Assembly (NCBI RefSeq): GCF_022539315.1 | Contig: NC_066314.1 | Coordinates: 64,589,543 to 64,653,542, forward strand | Direction: 5' to 3' | Source of the DNA: Serinus canaria | Taxonomy: Eukaryota; Chordata; Aves; Passeriformes; Fringillidae | Length of the DNA stretch: 64,000 nucleotides | In this document: in pieces, positions 13,013 to 25,935 of the stretch | Numbering within the stretch: the stretch's first letter is position 1 | Layout of the letters: each line of letters opens with the position of its first letter | Notes under the pieces: model-generated | Seen by the model: only the letters and a program-made list of their open reading frames with translations | Database searches by the model: none | What the model was told of the DNA's origin: nothing | Made by a program: the position numbers and the translations under genes

Positions 13013-14179
13013 GTGGTTGATGAGAAAGTAGGACATCTATCACCTTCAAGAAAAGCCTAATGGATACTCCCAGTCAGTGGAGCAGGAAAGAAGAGCCTCC
13101 CACCCATCTCCCTGTGCAGTATCTACCCGTGTCAGTTCAGATGAGATGGCTGAGTACCAAACCCCAGGTCATTTTATAAAAATAAGTTACTTTGTATTCC
13201 GCACTTTGGAGCCTAACACATTGCTGAGTCCCACCTGCTTGTTCTAAAACAATAAAAAACCTCCCAAAGTTTAATCACTTACCAGAATTTCAACAGTAAA
13301 GCTGTGAAAGCACTAGAATTATGTCCTTCTTGGCATGTCAGCCACAAGCAGCAAACTGAATTCCAGCTGGGAATTCTTATGGTGATTGCAGTGGTCTTCA
13401 CATTGAACACTTCTCTGACCTGTACAGAAGACAATACCTAAGTCTTTCAGAGAAAGAAAAGCAGGTGGACACAGGGAAATGAATGAATTAGACACAAATC
13501 CAAGGGTGCCCTGTTTAGCCATTCTTTACACTGTTAAAACACCTTGGAAAGAATTGGTACTCTCCTGCATGGTAAACAGCCTTGTAGTTACTGCCTGTCT
13601 CCAGAACAGCAGCTGGAGACTCAGAAAAAGGAATAGCCTCAGCTCTTGAGCTCATATTTTACTAAAAGGAAAAATAGTCATAAACTGAAGTGGTACAGGG
13701 GAGTAACCAGACTGCTGCCTCTGACTGCAGATTTCTAAGGCTACCAAGATTATAAAAGTTGCCTGAAGACCATGAATGAAGCAAAATGCTACTGATTTTA
13801 GAATGGGAAATTTTAAAGCCAATGAATAATCTGACCAGAAATTTTTCCCAAGAAAGAAAATTATCAATGACAGACTGTGGTGGAAGGTTATGGGTTAAAA
13901 TTTATGTGGCAGTAGTACTGCCACAAGCAGGGATCAGAGCCATGTGGCCCTAGCGAAACAGAGAGCACTTGGAATCACAGGTTACTGCTGCCTTCAGCAC
14001 CTACAGACTCATGAGACTCCCTAACCCACTGGAGAGAGTGGGTTTGCCATTATTCTTCCTGTTCTCTTTGGAATACAGTGAAATTGAGCCTGTGGAAAAT
14101 AAAATATCCATGATAGGTGATTTTTTTTTCTTTTTGGCAATTTCAAAGGGATAAAAACAGGTGGAGTTTCCTCCCCTTC
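13013..14179. other. Unique sequence, no gene seen
   Basis: I see nothing supportable beyond an AATAAA hexamer at 13251-13256 and ordinary AT-rich composition. The frames here are short and lack motifs. Confidence 0.55.
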
Positions 14180-14298
14180 AAAAAGAAAAAACAAAAACCA
14201 TCACAAAAAAAAAAAAAAAAACCAAACAAAACCCAAACAAAAAACCCAACAAATAAACCCCAAAAAACCAACCAACCAAACGAACAAAACCCCCAAAA
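14180..14298. repeat. A-rich low-complexity tract with (AAACC)n character
   Basis: An 18-base A run (14204-14221) is followed by a series of AAACC/AAAACCC/CAAAC words, then ACCAACCAACC, with only one G in the second half. This is low-complexity DNA. It could be a decayed poly(A)-like tail or a slippage product. I see no retroposed gene body immediately upstream. The frame across it would encode only Lys, Pro, Asn and Thr repeats and is not a gene. Confidence 0.85.
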
Positions 14299-14975
14299 TA
14301 ATTTAGAACTGAATTTAATGTGGAGAACTCTTAAATAATTTAAAATTTAAGTAATACCAGATGTAACATTCTATTAAACTATTTTGCTTTACATCTATTA
14401 AACCTTACCCATGGGAAGCATCTCTCATTATTATTGCTTAGTACCCCAGAGTCATTTATATGGGTTTACATAATATCCCTATCTGCTCAGCTGCTTTGAC
14501 ACCACCAACAAATAGACCAAGCCAGATTGATTTTTGGGAGGATTTTTGCAATCCAGATGGTTTTTTTGCAGAAGAAACAGGACGTATACAATCCACCCAC
14601 TAAAACTTTTAAATAAAAAGTTATTTTGACCCCCCCTCTCCCAAATTTTAAAAAGGACAGAGAAAAAGCAGTGACTTCTAGAAGGAAACTTTGCATACAC
14701 ATTACTTGTTCTCAGCCTTCCCTTTTCTACCAACAGATACATTTCTTGCCATTTCCCCCTTATTCAAACAACTAATTCCTTTGGTTTACTGGTACTGAAT
14801 TATAAAAGTGTCATTGCATGAGATGCAAAGAGAAGCATAAACCAAATGAATGCACATATACATCACATTGAGGCCAATGTAATAAAAGATACATATTCTC
14901 TTTTCCAGTTTGCCTGTTCACTTAGCTCAACACTTTAAAGAATGCCAACTTCTCCTTACCCATTTCCCTTCCCCA
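14299..14975. other. Unique AT-rich sequence, no gene seen
   Basis: No coding or RNA feature could be supported. Two overlapping minus-strand frames around 14480-14740 share the same DNA in different frames and have no recognisable domain. Confidence 0.5.
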
Positions 14976-15039
14976 GCTTTTGGTGGCTTACCAAAAGCCA
15001 AATGATCAAATGTGGTCAAATGATCACTATCATTTGACC
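14976..15039. repeat. Two adjacent perfect stem-loops with an internal direct repeat
   Basis: The first inverted repeat has 9-bp arms, GCTTTTGGT (14976-14984) and ACCAAAAGC (14990-14998), with a 5-base loop. The second has 11-bp arms, GGTCAAATGAT (15014-15024) and ATCATTTGACC (15029-15039), with a 4-base loop. The word CAAATGATCA occurs twice, at 14999 and 15017. The second hairpin carries GGTCA/TGACC half-sites of the nuclear-receptor type at its outer edges. That is only a resemblance. Confidence 0.8.
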
Positions 15040-18000
15040 CATAATGAAACTGTTTGATGGGTTTTCATTAAATTATTCAATTAGATTACATGATACAAGC
15101 ACTTCTGTAATTTTCACAGTCTCTGTCTAATTCCAACAGGTTCCTGCTATTGAAAGGAACAGAAGATGCAAGTGGTTTGTCTAAGAAAGGTGCAATTTCT
15201 TCAATAAGAAATTTTATGGCAGTTCAAGGCTGTAAATATAGCAGATATTTACAGGAAGCATAGGAAAATAGACAAGGTAACACAGACATCAGATCTAATT
15301 CTTAGGTGTTAGAGACAGTGTGTCCCCACATCTTTACTTCTTTGTCAGTGTACAGTTTTCACTGCTACATTGCAACAAAATAATATTTCAGAGAAAATGA
15401 GTATTAGCAAATGGAAAACTCAGAGAGCTTTAAACAATTCGTTATTGTGGTTTTTTTTCAATCCATGTACTTCAACATTAGATTTAAGGGACAGGAGCAT
15501 AACAAAAATGGGATGCCCATGTACTCTCAGTGAATAACCATGTAGAAGCCAATCCAGCTCCTGTTGATGTCAGTGCCTTCCTGTTCCTGAGGACTAGGAT
15601 GAAAGCAGGCTTGTCTATGCTTCCAGTTTTACCAGTCACTGAAGGTGTCCTCGGAACAATGTTAGCAAGATTTCTGCAAATGCCTGCCCAAATAGTTTTG
15701 CTGAGGTTAAAATTATGTTTACTGTGTTTAGCTTATATCAAGTAAATGAACTAAGCTATATTAAAAAACCCACCCCATTATAAGACCAAACACTCTGAGC
15801 ATGAACCTATTTGTTTTGTCATGCAATTACACTGGAATACCAATTTTGACAAACACTCTTTTGTGGACAGACAAGGTCTTAGAATCCTTTTTAGACCAAA
15901 GCAAAAGCAGTGAGTTGGAAATGGAGAGACCAGTGTTTCACAACACCACATGAGGCTTGACCAAACAAACCATTTTGATGTCAGTGCAACAATTACTGCA
16001 AAAAATTAAGTTAAAAGTTAAAATGATTCAACAAATTAGAAGTTGTTTGGAAGTGAAGACCACAACAATTATCAGCTAACAGCAATGCAACACTTACTTA
16101 TTCCGAGTACAAAGGATTTGATTCTCACACAAGTTCCTGTTGATGAATTAGAATGGAAATGAAAGAAAGAACCTTGAAACCTACACCAGTGTCTGGGAAG
16201 GAAAAAATCCTTCTCACGGAACAGAGTACAGGATAACAGAGCAATTACATTTTAACAGAAATGCCACTGCTCAAACCATGACTATCAGCCCACATCTTTA
16301 AGCATGTAGATCACTGCAGTTGTGCCTCTGGAAGAAAAGCCCAGGTGTAAAAGAAGCAGAAGTCAATAGGTAGTTACAAAGCTCATGTGACTTACCAGGC
16401 TGAATATTCAAAAAGGGTGAAAATGAAATCTCTGTGCAGAAACACTTTATTGTTTTGTGGCTTTTATTATCCTGGTACATACACATACATATTTAATCAA
16501 GGCACGAGACCTCAGTCTGTGCTCCTGAAAACCAGGATCAATACCCTGACAAGCTGTTCCATAGAGTAAGCTAAAGTCAAGATTTAAGAGCCTAAATTAT
16601 TTGAATTTTTTTTAGACTGTATCTGTTCAGATCTTATTCATCTTCCTGCTATCCTTGCTCCTTGTCTAACAGTACAAGATGCAAGCCCACTGAAATGAAA
16701 TTTTACACCCAAATAAAAACCCTGACATAATAAGCACACGTGGTTTTTATTTCTCCTCTGGTGCTGGTATAATTTTTATTCTCAGATTTGTAAGCAGATC
16801 ATTTTGGTATTACTCATCAGTGAAGAAACTCCCCAAACTATTTTCAGGAACAGAGACAAAAACTTCTTGCTAAATTTCTTCCTCTTGAGTCAAGTCAAGT
16901 TCGTCCTCCACTGACTTCTGCTTCCTACAAAGCAAAACCAAAAGCTCCCAAGCTTACTGAATCACTGTAATTGTTCAGGAGTTAGACATTTTAGCTATTT
17001 AGTGCTCTGGTGATCTATTTTGCCTCTAGAATCCTGAATGCCTTTGTTTTCTCCTCTGCTTGTCATATAAATAGGCCTTCTGTCTACCCAGCAGCCCCCA
17101 TGTAATGCTGATGTCTCCTTTACTGCAGTCATAACCTCTCTCTCACAGTGACCTTGCAGCAATAACAGCTTTTGTTTTCATGTGAGATTAGCTGACAGAA
17201 AGTGACTCTAGCAAAGTATTTCTTTGCTGTGTTTTTTCTTTTATGAAAGAAATTACATGTGGAATGTTTTTAAGGACTTCAGTTACAGAAGGCTTTGAAT
17301 TAGCTGTTTTCTTTCATTGTTTTAATTTGGGGGGGAGACAGACATGAGTAAATTAGTTCTCACAAACCTTTGATGAATGTTTAATTAGATAACACACATT
17401 CAGACTTATAATGAAAAGTGTACCAGGATTCTCCAGATGTGATGGCCATTTTACATACTATTATCATGCTCTTATCCAGTCTTAAATCCCCCTCGTTCTC
17501 TGTCCTCATTCTCTTTCTCCTTGACCATTTCCACTGCCAAGGCCAGTATCAGCTAAAAGAGAAGAGCTTCTGCTCTTCACCCACAAGCAGTTCTAAGGGT
17601 AAAAATTGTCTTTATGAGCTACTGAAGGCCAATGCCAGTCTTCTTTTTCTCATTTCCACTTTCTTTTTCCTCATGTCTTCTAGAGGCAGTACAAAGGAAG
17701 AGAAGCCTTTCAGCTGACTGGCTCATTTGGCAGGTATTTCAGATTTGGCTCTAATCCTGAAAGACTGAGTAAGTACTATCCCTTTCTCTTTGCTTGGCAG
17801 AAAGCAGGGTTCAAGGATAGCAGTGTGATATCAAGGCAAATGCATGATTATTCCATCAGAAAAGTGCTCTGGCCCCTGGCACAACACATGAGAAAATAAG
17901 AGAAATGCACCTAATAAGATTACAGTTACCAAAAAAAGAGCTAGCTGGAAAGGCAGAAATATCACCCATTAAAAGCAATAGTTTGCCTTAAAAAGCAAAC

Positions 18001-18971
18001 TATTTCCAGCAAGAGAATCCATGACCACAGATTTCTGTTTATGCTATAGTTTGTACTTTATCAGTCGTTGATTATTTTCATGCTCATTGGTCTGCATTTC
18101 CACAGGCTGATGATTTGGACACTTCTCTAGGAAGCAGGAGACCCAGGTGAAAGTCTCCCTTCAGTCCAGTTCTCCAGAAAGACTTCCAGCTGCCTGAATA
18201 CCTGACCAACAAGTTCTTTATTGATAGATCCTAGCTTCTGTTCTCGTCCTGCTGAAAATCTTCAGAAGTTTCTTTTTACACACTCATATTCAGAAAATTC
18301 AAGAGCCAAAACTTGAGATTATTTTGAACATAAATGCAGCCCAGTGCCATACTAAACACAGCACAGCATCACTGCCTTGGAACAGCAATGCCACATACAA
18401 TCTCACTTTCAAGGACCTAATTCAAGACAGGACAGAAAGTATTAAGAAGACTCGAATCTTCAGCACATCATGCATTTTTTTCCAACAATTTTTCACAGCT
18501 CTATTAACCCACTTGGAACAACAGTGTTTTTCTTTCTCCTTTCACCTTGTAGATACAATATCCTGTGACACCTCTTCAAGGTTGAGGCCAGAAATTCCTC
18601 ACTTGCCTTGCTTTTTCCTTATCCTTGAAAATAGAAAAGTGAGAGGGACCTTCAGGTTCCTTTGTCCATCAGAGCATGACTAGATGGGTTACAACACTTT
18701 GCTTCTATTACATGGCCCATGGTTTCACAGCAATGCATCTCTGAGTTCACAACTCTCAGACTTTCTGTCTCAGGGCTCTCAGCAGATATGCAGGAGTACT
18801 ACTACACATCTAAAAATTAGTTTTACCTGGTTTACATTTTCAAGCTCATCTTTTACAAAGAGAATAGCAAACACAATATACAGGTAATTCCAGTGAAAAT
18901 GGAGAACTATGTATTCACCACCTGAATGGAGACACTGGCTATACAAGTACACACCAATATTATCAGTATTT
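15040..18971. other. Unique AT-rich sequence, no gene seen
   Basis: I found no supported gene or recognised repeat. The longest frame, 18324-18683 (119 codons), has no motif and no convincing exon boundaries. A G-run (GGGGGGGAG) occurs near 17329. Confidence 0.5.
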
Positions 18972-19097
18972 CCTAGAATCACAGAATACTTGGGGTTGGA
19001 AGGGACCTTAAAGCTCATCTCATTCCACCCCCTGCCATGGGCAGCAACACCTTCCACCAGATGAGGCTGCTCCAAGCCCCATCCAATATTTAATTTG
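18972..19097 (-). mobile_element. CR1 LINE, 3'-terminal fragment
   Basis: The plus strand begins with AGAATCACAGAATACTTGG, then GGTTGGAAGGGACCTTAAAG. This is the reverse complement of the highly conserved CR1 3' end, including the terminal ATTCTRTG-type repeat. It continues through CACCCCCTGCCATGGGCAGC and the 'aacaccttccacca' block to about 19090. Only roughly 125 bases of 3' UTR survive. Severe 5' truncation like this is typical of most bird CR1 copies. Its similarity to the recalled consensus is higher than that of the copy at 1990-3210, suggesting a younger insertion. Confidence 0.93.
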
Positions 19098-19318
19098 GCC
19101 TTTGTTATACAGCACAGAGTCTGTGTAAAATAAATTGAAATTTTGCCAGAGAAATAAACTGAAAACTTGGATATCTAAGGGTCTTTGCAATCTGGAGATC
19201 AAATACACATCTACAAATTTTAACTTTTTTTTACCAGAAGCTTGTGGGGTTTTTGTCTACTGCAAAATTGTGAACATCTAAAGCTGATCATAATCTATCA
19301 ATTATTATCACCCAGCTA

Positions 19319-19322
<4 letters not shown>

Positions 19323-19371
<49 letters not shown>
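19323..19371. repeat. (AT)n microsatellite
   Basis: Nearly uninterrupted alternating AT runs for about 39 bases, then one G interruption and a further short AT run. It is expected to be length-polymorphic and slippage-prone. Confidence 0.97.
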
Positions 19372-19373
<2 letters not shown>

Positions 19374-22300
19374 GTTGAAACTTTATTTTTTATTTTTATT
19401 TATAAACATTTCTGACATTTTCAAGACCATTAGTAAGCTGTCCCTGATGGTGGATTTCCCCATGTATATTTTTAATTTTTTTCCATACTAATATATTGGA
19501 ATAAATTATTTTACTGTATTGTAACAAATATATATATTATTTACATTCTATGAATGAAGTAGAACTGAAAACAAAAAACCCCCACATAATGCATATTTAG
19601 AACTCCTCTTATGCTAAACAGAGAGGAGAAATGTAAAATCAGCTTTCATTAATTCCTTTGAAATAAGAGGGGATGCCTCAAAGATTGACAGATCAGTATC
19701 AATTTTCACACTGCTTGTCATACTTATCAGTCATTTTTGCCCCAATGAAAGAGCAGCTTCAGGAACTCCAGTTCCTGCATTTCCAAGTGCAGTGCATTCA
19801 CAAAAAGTTCACTTTCTAGAGCCACCGTTGACAACAAAAAACTGTAACTTAGAGGAAGAAAACTTAGGATTAAGACTTGCAACTGGATGAGATTCTTCTA
19901 GAAAAGGCAGTTAATATATGGCAAAGTTTCAGATGGTGTAAACACAATTCCAGTAGAATCGTGGAATCCAGTAGAGGTCTTAAGTATTTAGACAGTCAAG
20001 AATCTGTATTTTGAAGGAATTGCACTGAAAGCAAGACCCAAATAGCATAGAAGAGATTGATATTTAAACCTGCCACCTCAAAGAACAACCAACCAAATTA
20101 TTTTCCATTCAGTCAGGGAAGTTTAGCAAGTAACAATTGAACTTAAATCAGATCCTTCTGTCTAAGACATTGTTCTCATATGTGGTTTTAAGAACTCAAA
20201 TGGCAGCACGTTAACATTAATTATTCCTTGTTTAGCTTGCAGCATTTAAATAACACATCTGTTTTTACAGATACAACATCTTCATACACCCTCCCCCGCC
20301 CCCTGCTTGGGAGGAAGAAGGGCATTTGTCTACTAATTTTGCTCTGTAAGTGGGAAATGTTATTCATCACATAGAACATGGATGCAATTAAGTAACCACA
20401 TGGAGAGTTGCTGTTCTGTTTCTTAAAGCCCCAAGTTAACTGGAGCTGACTTTGTCCTCACCAAAGTAGGATGGTTCCTTTGTCTAGGCTGGCAAAGTTC
20501 AGCCAGAATGCCAAACCTTGTCACACTCACAGGATGGATGGAGTTGAGCAGAGAATCCAGGAGGAGAAAGGAGTGATGAGTTCCTCAGAAAACAGCTGAG
20601 GAAGAGAAGGTCAGGGACTTGGGCACCTTCATCCCACAGAGAGGAGACTGAAGAGGCATTCTTACAACTGCCAGATACAATTCTTCTATCTATTTGAAGA
20701 TGGGTGCTAAAGGGGTGGCACTCAGGCAATTTTGCCATGTCACACTCCAGGACATGTTGGGGCTTTCCCTGTGGGGTTAGTGGGATCAATTTATGTGAAG
20801 TGAATGTTTGCTTGGCTTGGCCTTGCAGAAGCTTGCTGGGCACAAAGGAGGATATGCAGGTTACCTAATTAGCCTGTGAATTCACATTATGAGGATTTTT
20901 GATAAACAGGGTAAGAAGCATCTCTCAGGAATAACATATGTATTGGGCACTCATGTTCAGTCAGGGCAGGAAGAGCCAAGATTATAAGGTATGGCTGTTA
21001 TTATTTCTACATACTTTATTTCCTTTTAAAGGTTTTTTTGGTTTTTTTTTTTCCCTTTCTTCTGTGGCCAAAAGAAATTTCCCCCTTAGAACAGGAAGGT
21101 CATATGCATATCCCCAGGCCATTCCCCTCTCAGACATAAATTAATTTGGCTACAAATGAAATTAAATGTAAAACTGGTCCTTGAAGAAATCCAACACTTT
21201 TATTCCTAAGACCTTTGGTGGAACAAAGCAGACTCATTTGACTTATCACAGAGTTAAAACTCACTGAAATTTGAAATCTCAAACTGCATATGTAGGTTTT
21301 GTGGGGTTTGATACTATTCTTAAAATATAAATGCTTCTTTTTCTCATTTAGCTGAATTGTTCTTCCCTGGAGACTTTCATTCCAAACTGTCAGCTACAGA
21401 AATGGCTGTTATTTCCATGGCCTTCCAGGATATCAAGACATTACCTTCAATTAAATTATTGTTCTAAGAACCAAAGTTCCCTACTCACCACAGAAATGGG
21501 ATACAGACTGATCATAAATAAACACAAGCACTTGTCCCTCCCTGTGTCACCTCAATCTACATGGACAATGTTTTAGAGCCAATGTCAATTCATAAAGTTT
21601 CAAGAATTTATCACTTCAAGGATTTCATTGTAAGCAATGCCAAGCTGCAGTGCTGTTGCCACAGAGGACAATGGAAAACCTCCTGAAAAAGGCACTTCAC
21701 GTAAAGAAAATGTGAAGAAGCTTCTTGAAAAAAAATCCAGTTAAGAGAAAAAAATACAGTCAACAAGACAAAACAACCTGGAGTTCTTTAATGAGAAAAC
21801 CAATTCTTCAAACATATGATCACCCAGTACTGAAGAGGAATAAAAGAGAAGAGGATATAGCCAAAAAAATGGAATAATTTATGCTATAGAGGAATAACAC
21901 TGATAGGTGTGACAAGAAAAGTAGCAAGACAAAGCTCTGAGTATGTACCCTGTGAAACTTGTATGTAGTGTTCAGAGGAACACATAAAGAACATTATGAG
22001 ACAGAAGACTCTCAGTGACCTTTATCCATCCTTTGTTTCGTTAAGATTTCTGAGGACTTTCACTGCAATTCTAAAATCCTTAAGTTTTGCAAATCCTTTT
22101 CATTGGGGTACTTAAAATAGCTCTGAAATATTTCATAGCCTGGAGTCACTGATAAATTTGCTCAATTTTAATTCTCTTTAAAGGTGGATTTTACCAAGAA
22201 TATTCACCAGCAATATAGAAAACTATTAAACAAATCACTTCAGGAGAAATTACCACCTAAAATGCTTTGCTTGGCCTTAGGGAACCCCAAGGTCCTGCAT

Positions 22301-22912
22301 GGTTATGGCTACAGACTACTACATAACACTGGACTATTTTCCTTCTCAGAGAGACCCCAAGGAATGGTGGTTGGACACAGCTTTCTACCTAGAAACCTCA
22401 TATGCTGGATAATGGGGAGGACTCTGATCCTCTTGGATCCAGTGTCTGTCATTCAGTGTAAAATCCTTCCTGGAATTTCCACTGGATGCTGCACTTGTTG
22501 GGGTCTGTCCCAGCTCCTGCAGGCTGAGGGGCATTTCCAATAGCTGCTGCACATCCCTACAGAGTCCTGGTACTGCAGGGGCAGGGAAAAGACATGGTGC
22601 ACCTCATCCCCAGGGTACCTGCAAGTGATATTTATATACTATTACATTTATATGTGATAAAAATATGCTTATATTTTTATGGTATTTATATGTTACTACT
22701 ATACTACTCCACTCTTACTAAAAACAATGACAAGAGGTTTTGCAAATACTTGAAGTACCTCCTGCTCAAAGATAAAAAATAAATATGTATTAATATTGCA
22801 TGTCCTATATCTTTACAATATCCTTGATGTGAGTTTGAAATAAGCACAGGAATCCTGTGCAGTCAGTGGAAAACCTTTGAGAAGACATCCTCTGGGTCCT
22901 ACACTGTGCTCC
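19372..22912. other. Unique AT-rich sequence, no gene seen
   Basis: No gene, RNA or named repeat could be supported. Slightly less AT-rich blocks (about 20480-20850 and 22280-22620) contain frames of up to 119 codons, but these lack motifs and exon signals. They could be old, unrecognised repeats. Confidence 0.5.
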
Positions 22913-23520
22913 TGTGTTGTATTTATGAGGTGAGCCCAACATCTGGGAAGAATGATGAGCAGGACTCCCTGATATCAGGAGGCTAATGAATTACTTTATT
23001 ATACTATATTATGCTATACTATATTACACTACATCTAAACTGAAACTGAACAAGAACTCAACAAAATCTCGTGACTGTCCCCTGACCGACTGTCCGGGCA
23101 CAACTTGCAGAGATTGGTCAAGAAAACAAAACACTCACAGCAGAATCCAATTATCAAATCCCTTCAGGTAAACAATCTTCCATAATGCATTCCACTTGTG
23201 CACAAACACAGGAGTGGCAAATGAGATAAGAATTGTTTTGATCAGTCTTTTCTCTCCTTCTCCACTGCTTCTGTTGGGTTCAGAGAATGTGAATCCCACA
23301 CGCCTGGAACCCCAGTGTCACTGGCTTGTAGCCAATGCACAGTTCAAAGAACAAAATCAAGCAATACCCTTTCTGTTCAAGAAGTCACAAAAGCCTGCTA
23401 GAAAAGCCTGGTGTATCTTCTGGATCATGACTTTGCACAAGGAAGCAGTGCATTCCAGACATACTGCAAACCTGCCAGATATTATACTGTCCCATTGCAG
23501 CTGATCTAAAGCTGCCCCCT
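22913..23520 (-). mobile_element. Probable solo LTR of an avian endogenous retrovirus (minus strand)
   Basis: The block resembles passerine ERV LTRs that I recall. Near its left edge is a run of short TATACTATA-like words (22995-23035) next to ACTTTATTATAC, so on the minus strand an AATAAA hexamer sits just before the presumed R/U5 region. The left end could be TGTGTTG at 22913, giving the minus strand a ...CAACACA terminus. Further right, GAGATAAGAATTGTTTTGATC (split across 23220-23245) and the CAGAGAATGTGAATCCC segment match the general layout of these LTRs. I see no gag, pol or env sequence beside it. Right-hand boundary, family name and target-site duplication are uncertain. It is non-coding and broken, so it is relevant only as possible regulatory sequence. 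Confidence 0.5.
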
Positions 23521-23559
23521 AAACTCAACCAACCTAGAAGAAAACAAGTCCCTGGATAA

Positions 23560-23870
23560 GGAGGGGATAGGTTGGATTCAAACTCAAGCAAAGACCTCAG
23601 CCAACCCTGTTCTAGCTTAGATGCAGATACACCCCTGACCAGAGAGCTGAGTGGAGAAAGGTCTCATCCAATCAATTATCTGAGCCTGGGAAAACCAGAG
23701 CCCCTATAAAAGGGGCACCCATACTAAACTTGGGGCTGTTTGAATTTTCAATTATCTGAGCCCAGGAAATCCAGAGCCCCTATAAAAGGGGCACCCATAT
23801 TAAACTTGGGGCTGTTTGCTGAGAACTCTCGGTGCTGTTTTGTGTGTCTGTCTCCAACCCATGACTCCAC
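23560..23870 (+). promoter_or_regulatory. LTR-like promoter segment with duplicated TATA core
   Basis: A CCAAT word at 23668 is followed by TATAAAAG at 23705-23712 and again at 23781-23788. Each is framed by the symmetric CCCCTATAAAAGGGG. The sequence after the second TATA (GGGGCTGTTTGCTGAGAAC, then CGGTGCTGTTTTGTGTGTC) has the look of an R/U5 region from an avian ERV LTR. TATA orientation is plus, opposite to the LTR-like block on its left. It may therefore be a second, nested or independent LTR. The alternative is a cellular TATA promoter for an unseen non-coding transcript. No coding sequence follows, apart from a chance-looking 121-codon frame. Confidence 0.4.
23673..23823. repeat. 76-bp tandem duplication containing a TATA box
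   Basis: Two adjacent copies (23673-23748 and 23749-23823) begin with CAATTATCTGAGCC and share the CCAGAGCCCCTATAAAAGGG block and AAACTTGGGGCTGTTTG. They differ at only a few positions (for example CTGGGAAAACC versus CAGGAAATCC), so the duplication is fairly recent or conserved. Confidence 0.95.
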
Positions 23871-25935
23871 GTAAAATTATAAAGTCACCAAACCCACAAC
23901 AGCTTCACCCATTTTCAAACACACAGCTTCTGAGCTATGTCCCACCAGTATTTTGTGGTACTGACAATTACAAATTTACACATTCAGAAGACAGTAAAAC
24001 TTATGCAAATCAGGAAGACCAAGAAAACCACCTAAAAATTACAGTTATTTTTTCTCCTCCGCTCCACTCTGATGTATTTAATGGCATTAGTTTGTATTTA
24101 ATCCATACTAATAGAGCAGAAAGCAGTTTACTGTCTGAGACAGACATGGATTGGATTAACTCTATTTTGAAGCAAAATTAAAAATTAGAAAAGAAATTAA
24201 AATAAAATTGCTATAAATTTCTGAGTTCTAGCTTAGGTGCCTCAGGCCTGGTAGGATGTACACTACTTTCTACCTAATCTAACTCTGCTCCACTCTACCC
24301 CCTATGCATATTTAAATGAAAGCATTCCTCATCCTCCCTAGAATTTGTAAGCTCACTGACATATGCACATGGACCTAATCTCCACACAGTTCCTTCCCCA
24401 GTTACACCTCTCATGTGGTCCTGTGCCCTTACACACAGAAGGTGAGTATGAGAGGGAGGAGGGGGGAAAAACCTCTAACAAATATTTTCTGGTTTTGAAA
24501 GATGAGGCTGTTTCCCTGGGAATGTGAGGAACTTTTGACTTGACAAGATTTTTGCAGATTGCTGTATTTGGAGGAAAACCAACCACTCTCATCTGAGATT
24601 CACCTTCCCAGGTTATCCAGATGAGTTTTGGCATAGCATTAAACACTAATTTTCTAGAAATAAGGCATAGGAAAGAAAAGACATTGTGTGGTGCCATGCA
24701 AGTTCTCCTGGCAGAAGAAAAGGCTTTCTGTATTACCCACAAATAATAAGATGATAGGCAGTCACACAGGTTATTTCAAACCACTGTTGATAAGGTCTTT
24801 AGAGCTCTTTACATCTTTCAGCATCAGGGCTATGCCATAAAGCAGAATGTATGTTCTGTCACGGGAAAGTCCCATCCCAAAATGATTATTCCTGCCCTTG
24901 GCAGGCTTTTCACTCAGTGTCAGATACAACTATAATTTCTGTTCTTCTACAGAGAGAAGGTACTAGTAATCTTTGCAAAGTTTCACCAGCTTCCCCCCAC
25001 AAACAACCCACAACACCCGCCCCCACTGCCAACACACAAACCCTAACAGTTTAATATTTTTTAGAGGCACTTTTTAAACAGTTAATTGACTAATGCAGGT
25101 GTTTCAAAATGTTCTTCTCTCAGGGAGGAGTGGGAGCTAGCAATATCAGCATCTCAATACTTTTGTCAAGGGGGTAATTAATGCATTATTTGAATGGAAA
25201 CTTTTTTTGTGCTCTTTCTTCTGACCAGAGAAGTCAGTCTACCAGTTCTGTAAATCCTTTTTCATTAGAACATTATGGATCAGTCAAGTGAACTGGGAGT
25301 TATCTCCCCATATAAGACTGTAACAAGAGATTAAGAGAGTGGGAGTTAATTGCTGCTACCTGGGAACAGTAAACCCAGCCCAGAGTTTTACTGAGCCTGC
25401 CTTATGGATGCAGGGAATGCTGCATAAAGCATAAAGTGTTCCACACCTGGCTGGTCTTTGCAGTCAGCATGAGTCCTAGAGAAAATAAAGAATATTTTGC
25501 AATGTTACTATTACAGATATTTTATGGTATAATGTATAAGGCATTATGCTATTATATATTGCAATCCCAAATTCTGGCAAGGTTTCTGGTTCATGTTTAG
25601 GAGTCAACAGGCATGAGCCACTTGAGCAACAGAAGTTTGAGCTTAGTATTTAAGCTTTTGCCTGTTAATTCTGCCAGCCCACAGACCATGCCCACTTTTC
25701 TGAGGTCTACCAAGATATAGAGATACAGAATACTGATCCCTCCCAGAATGTTCCTTCCAGTGTCTTTTTACACTGATATTTGTCTGAAACAAACACTCAA
25801 CAGACACTGTCTCTCTAATAGTCTATCACTGCATTTTCTAGTACACTCAGACTGTTCCAGCCTTTACCATTTGCAACCTGAAAAGAACATTTCAGGGGGT
25901 GAGCAAAGAAGGTCAAGACCACAGGGACATCTCCC

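Noticed and set aside
14117..14338. 73-codon Lys/Pro/Asn/Thr-rich frame
   Set aside because: Pure translation of the A-rich low-complexity tract.
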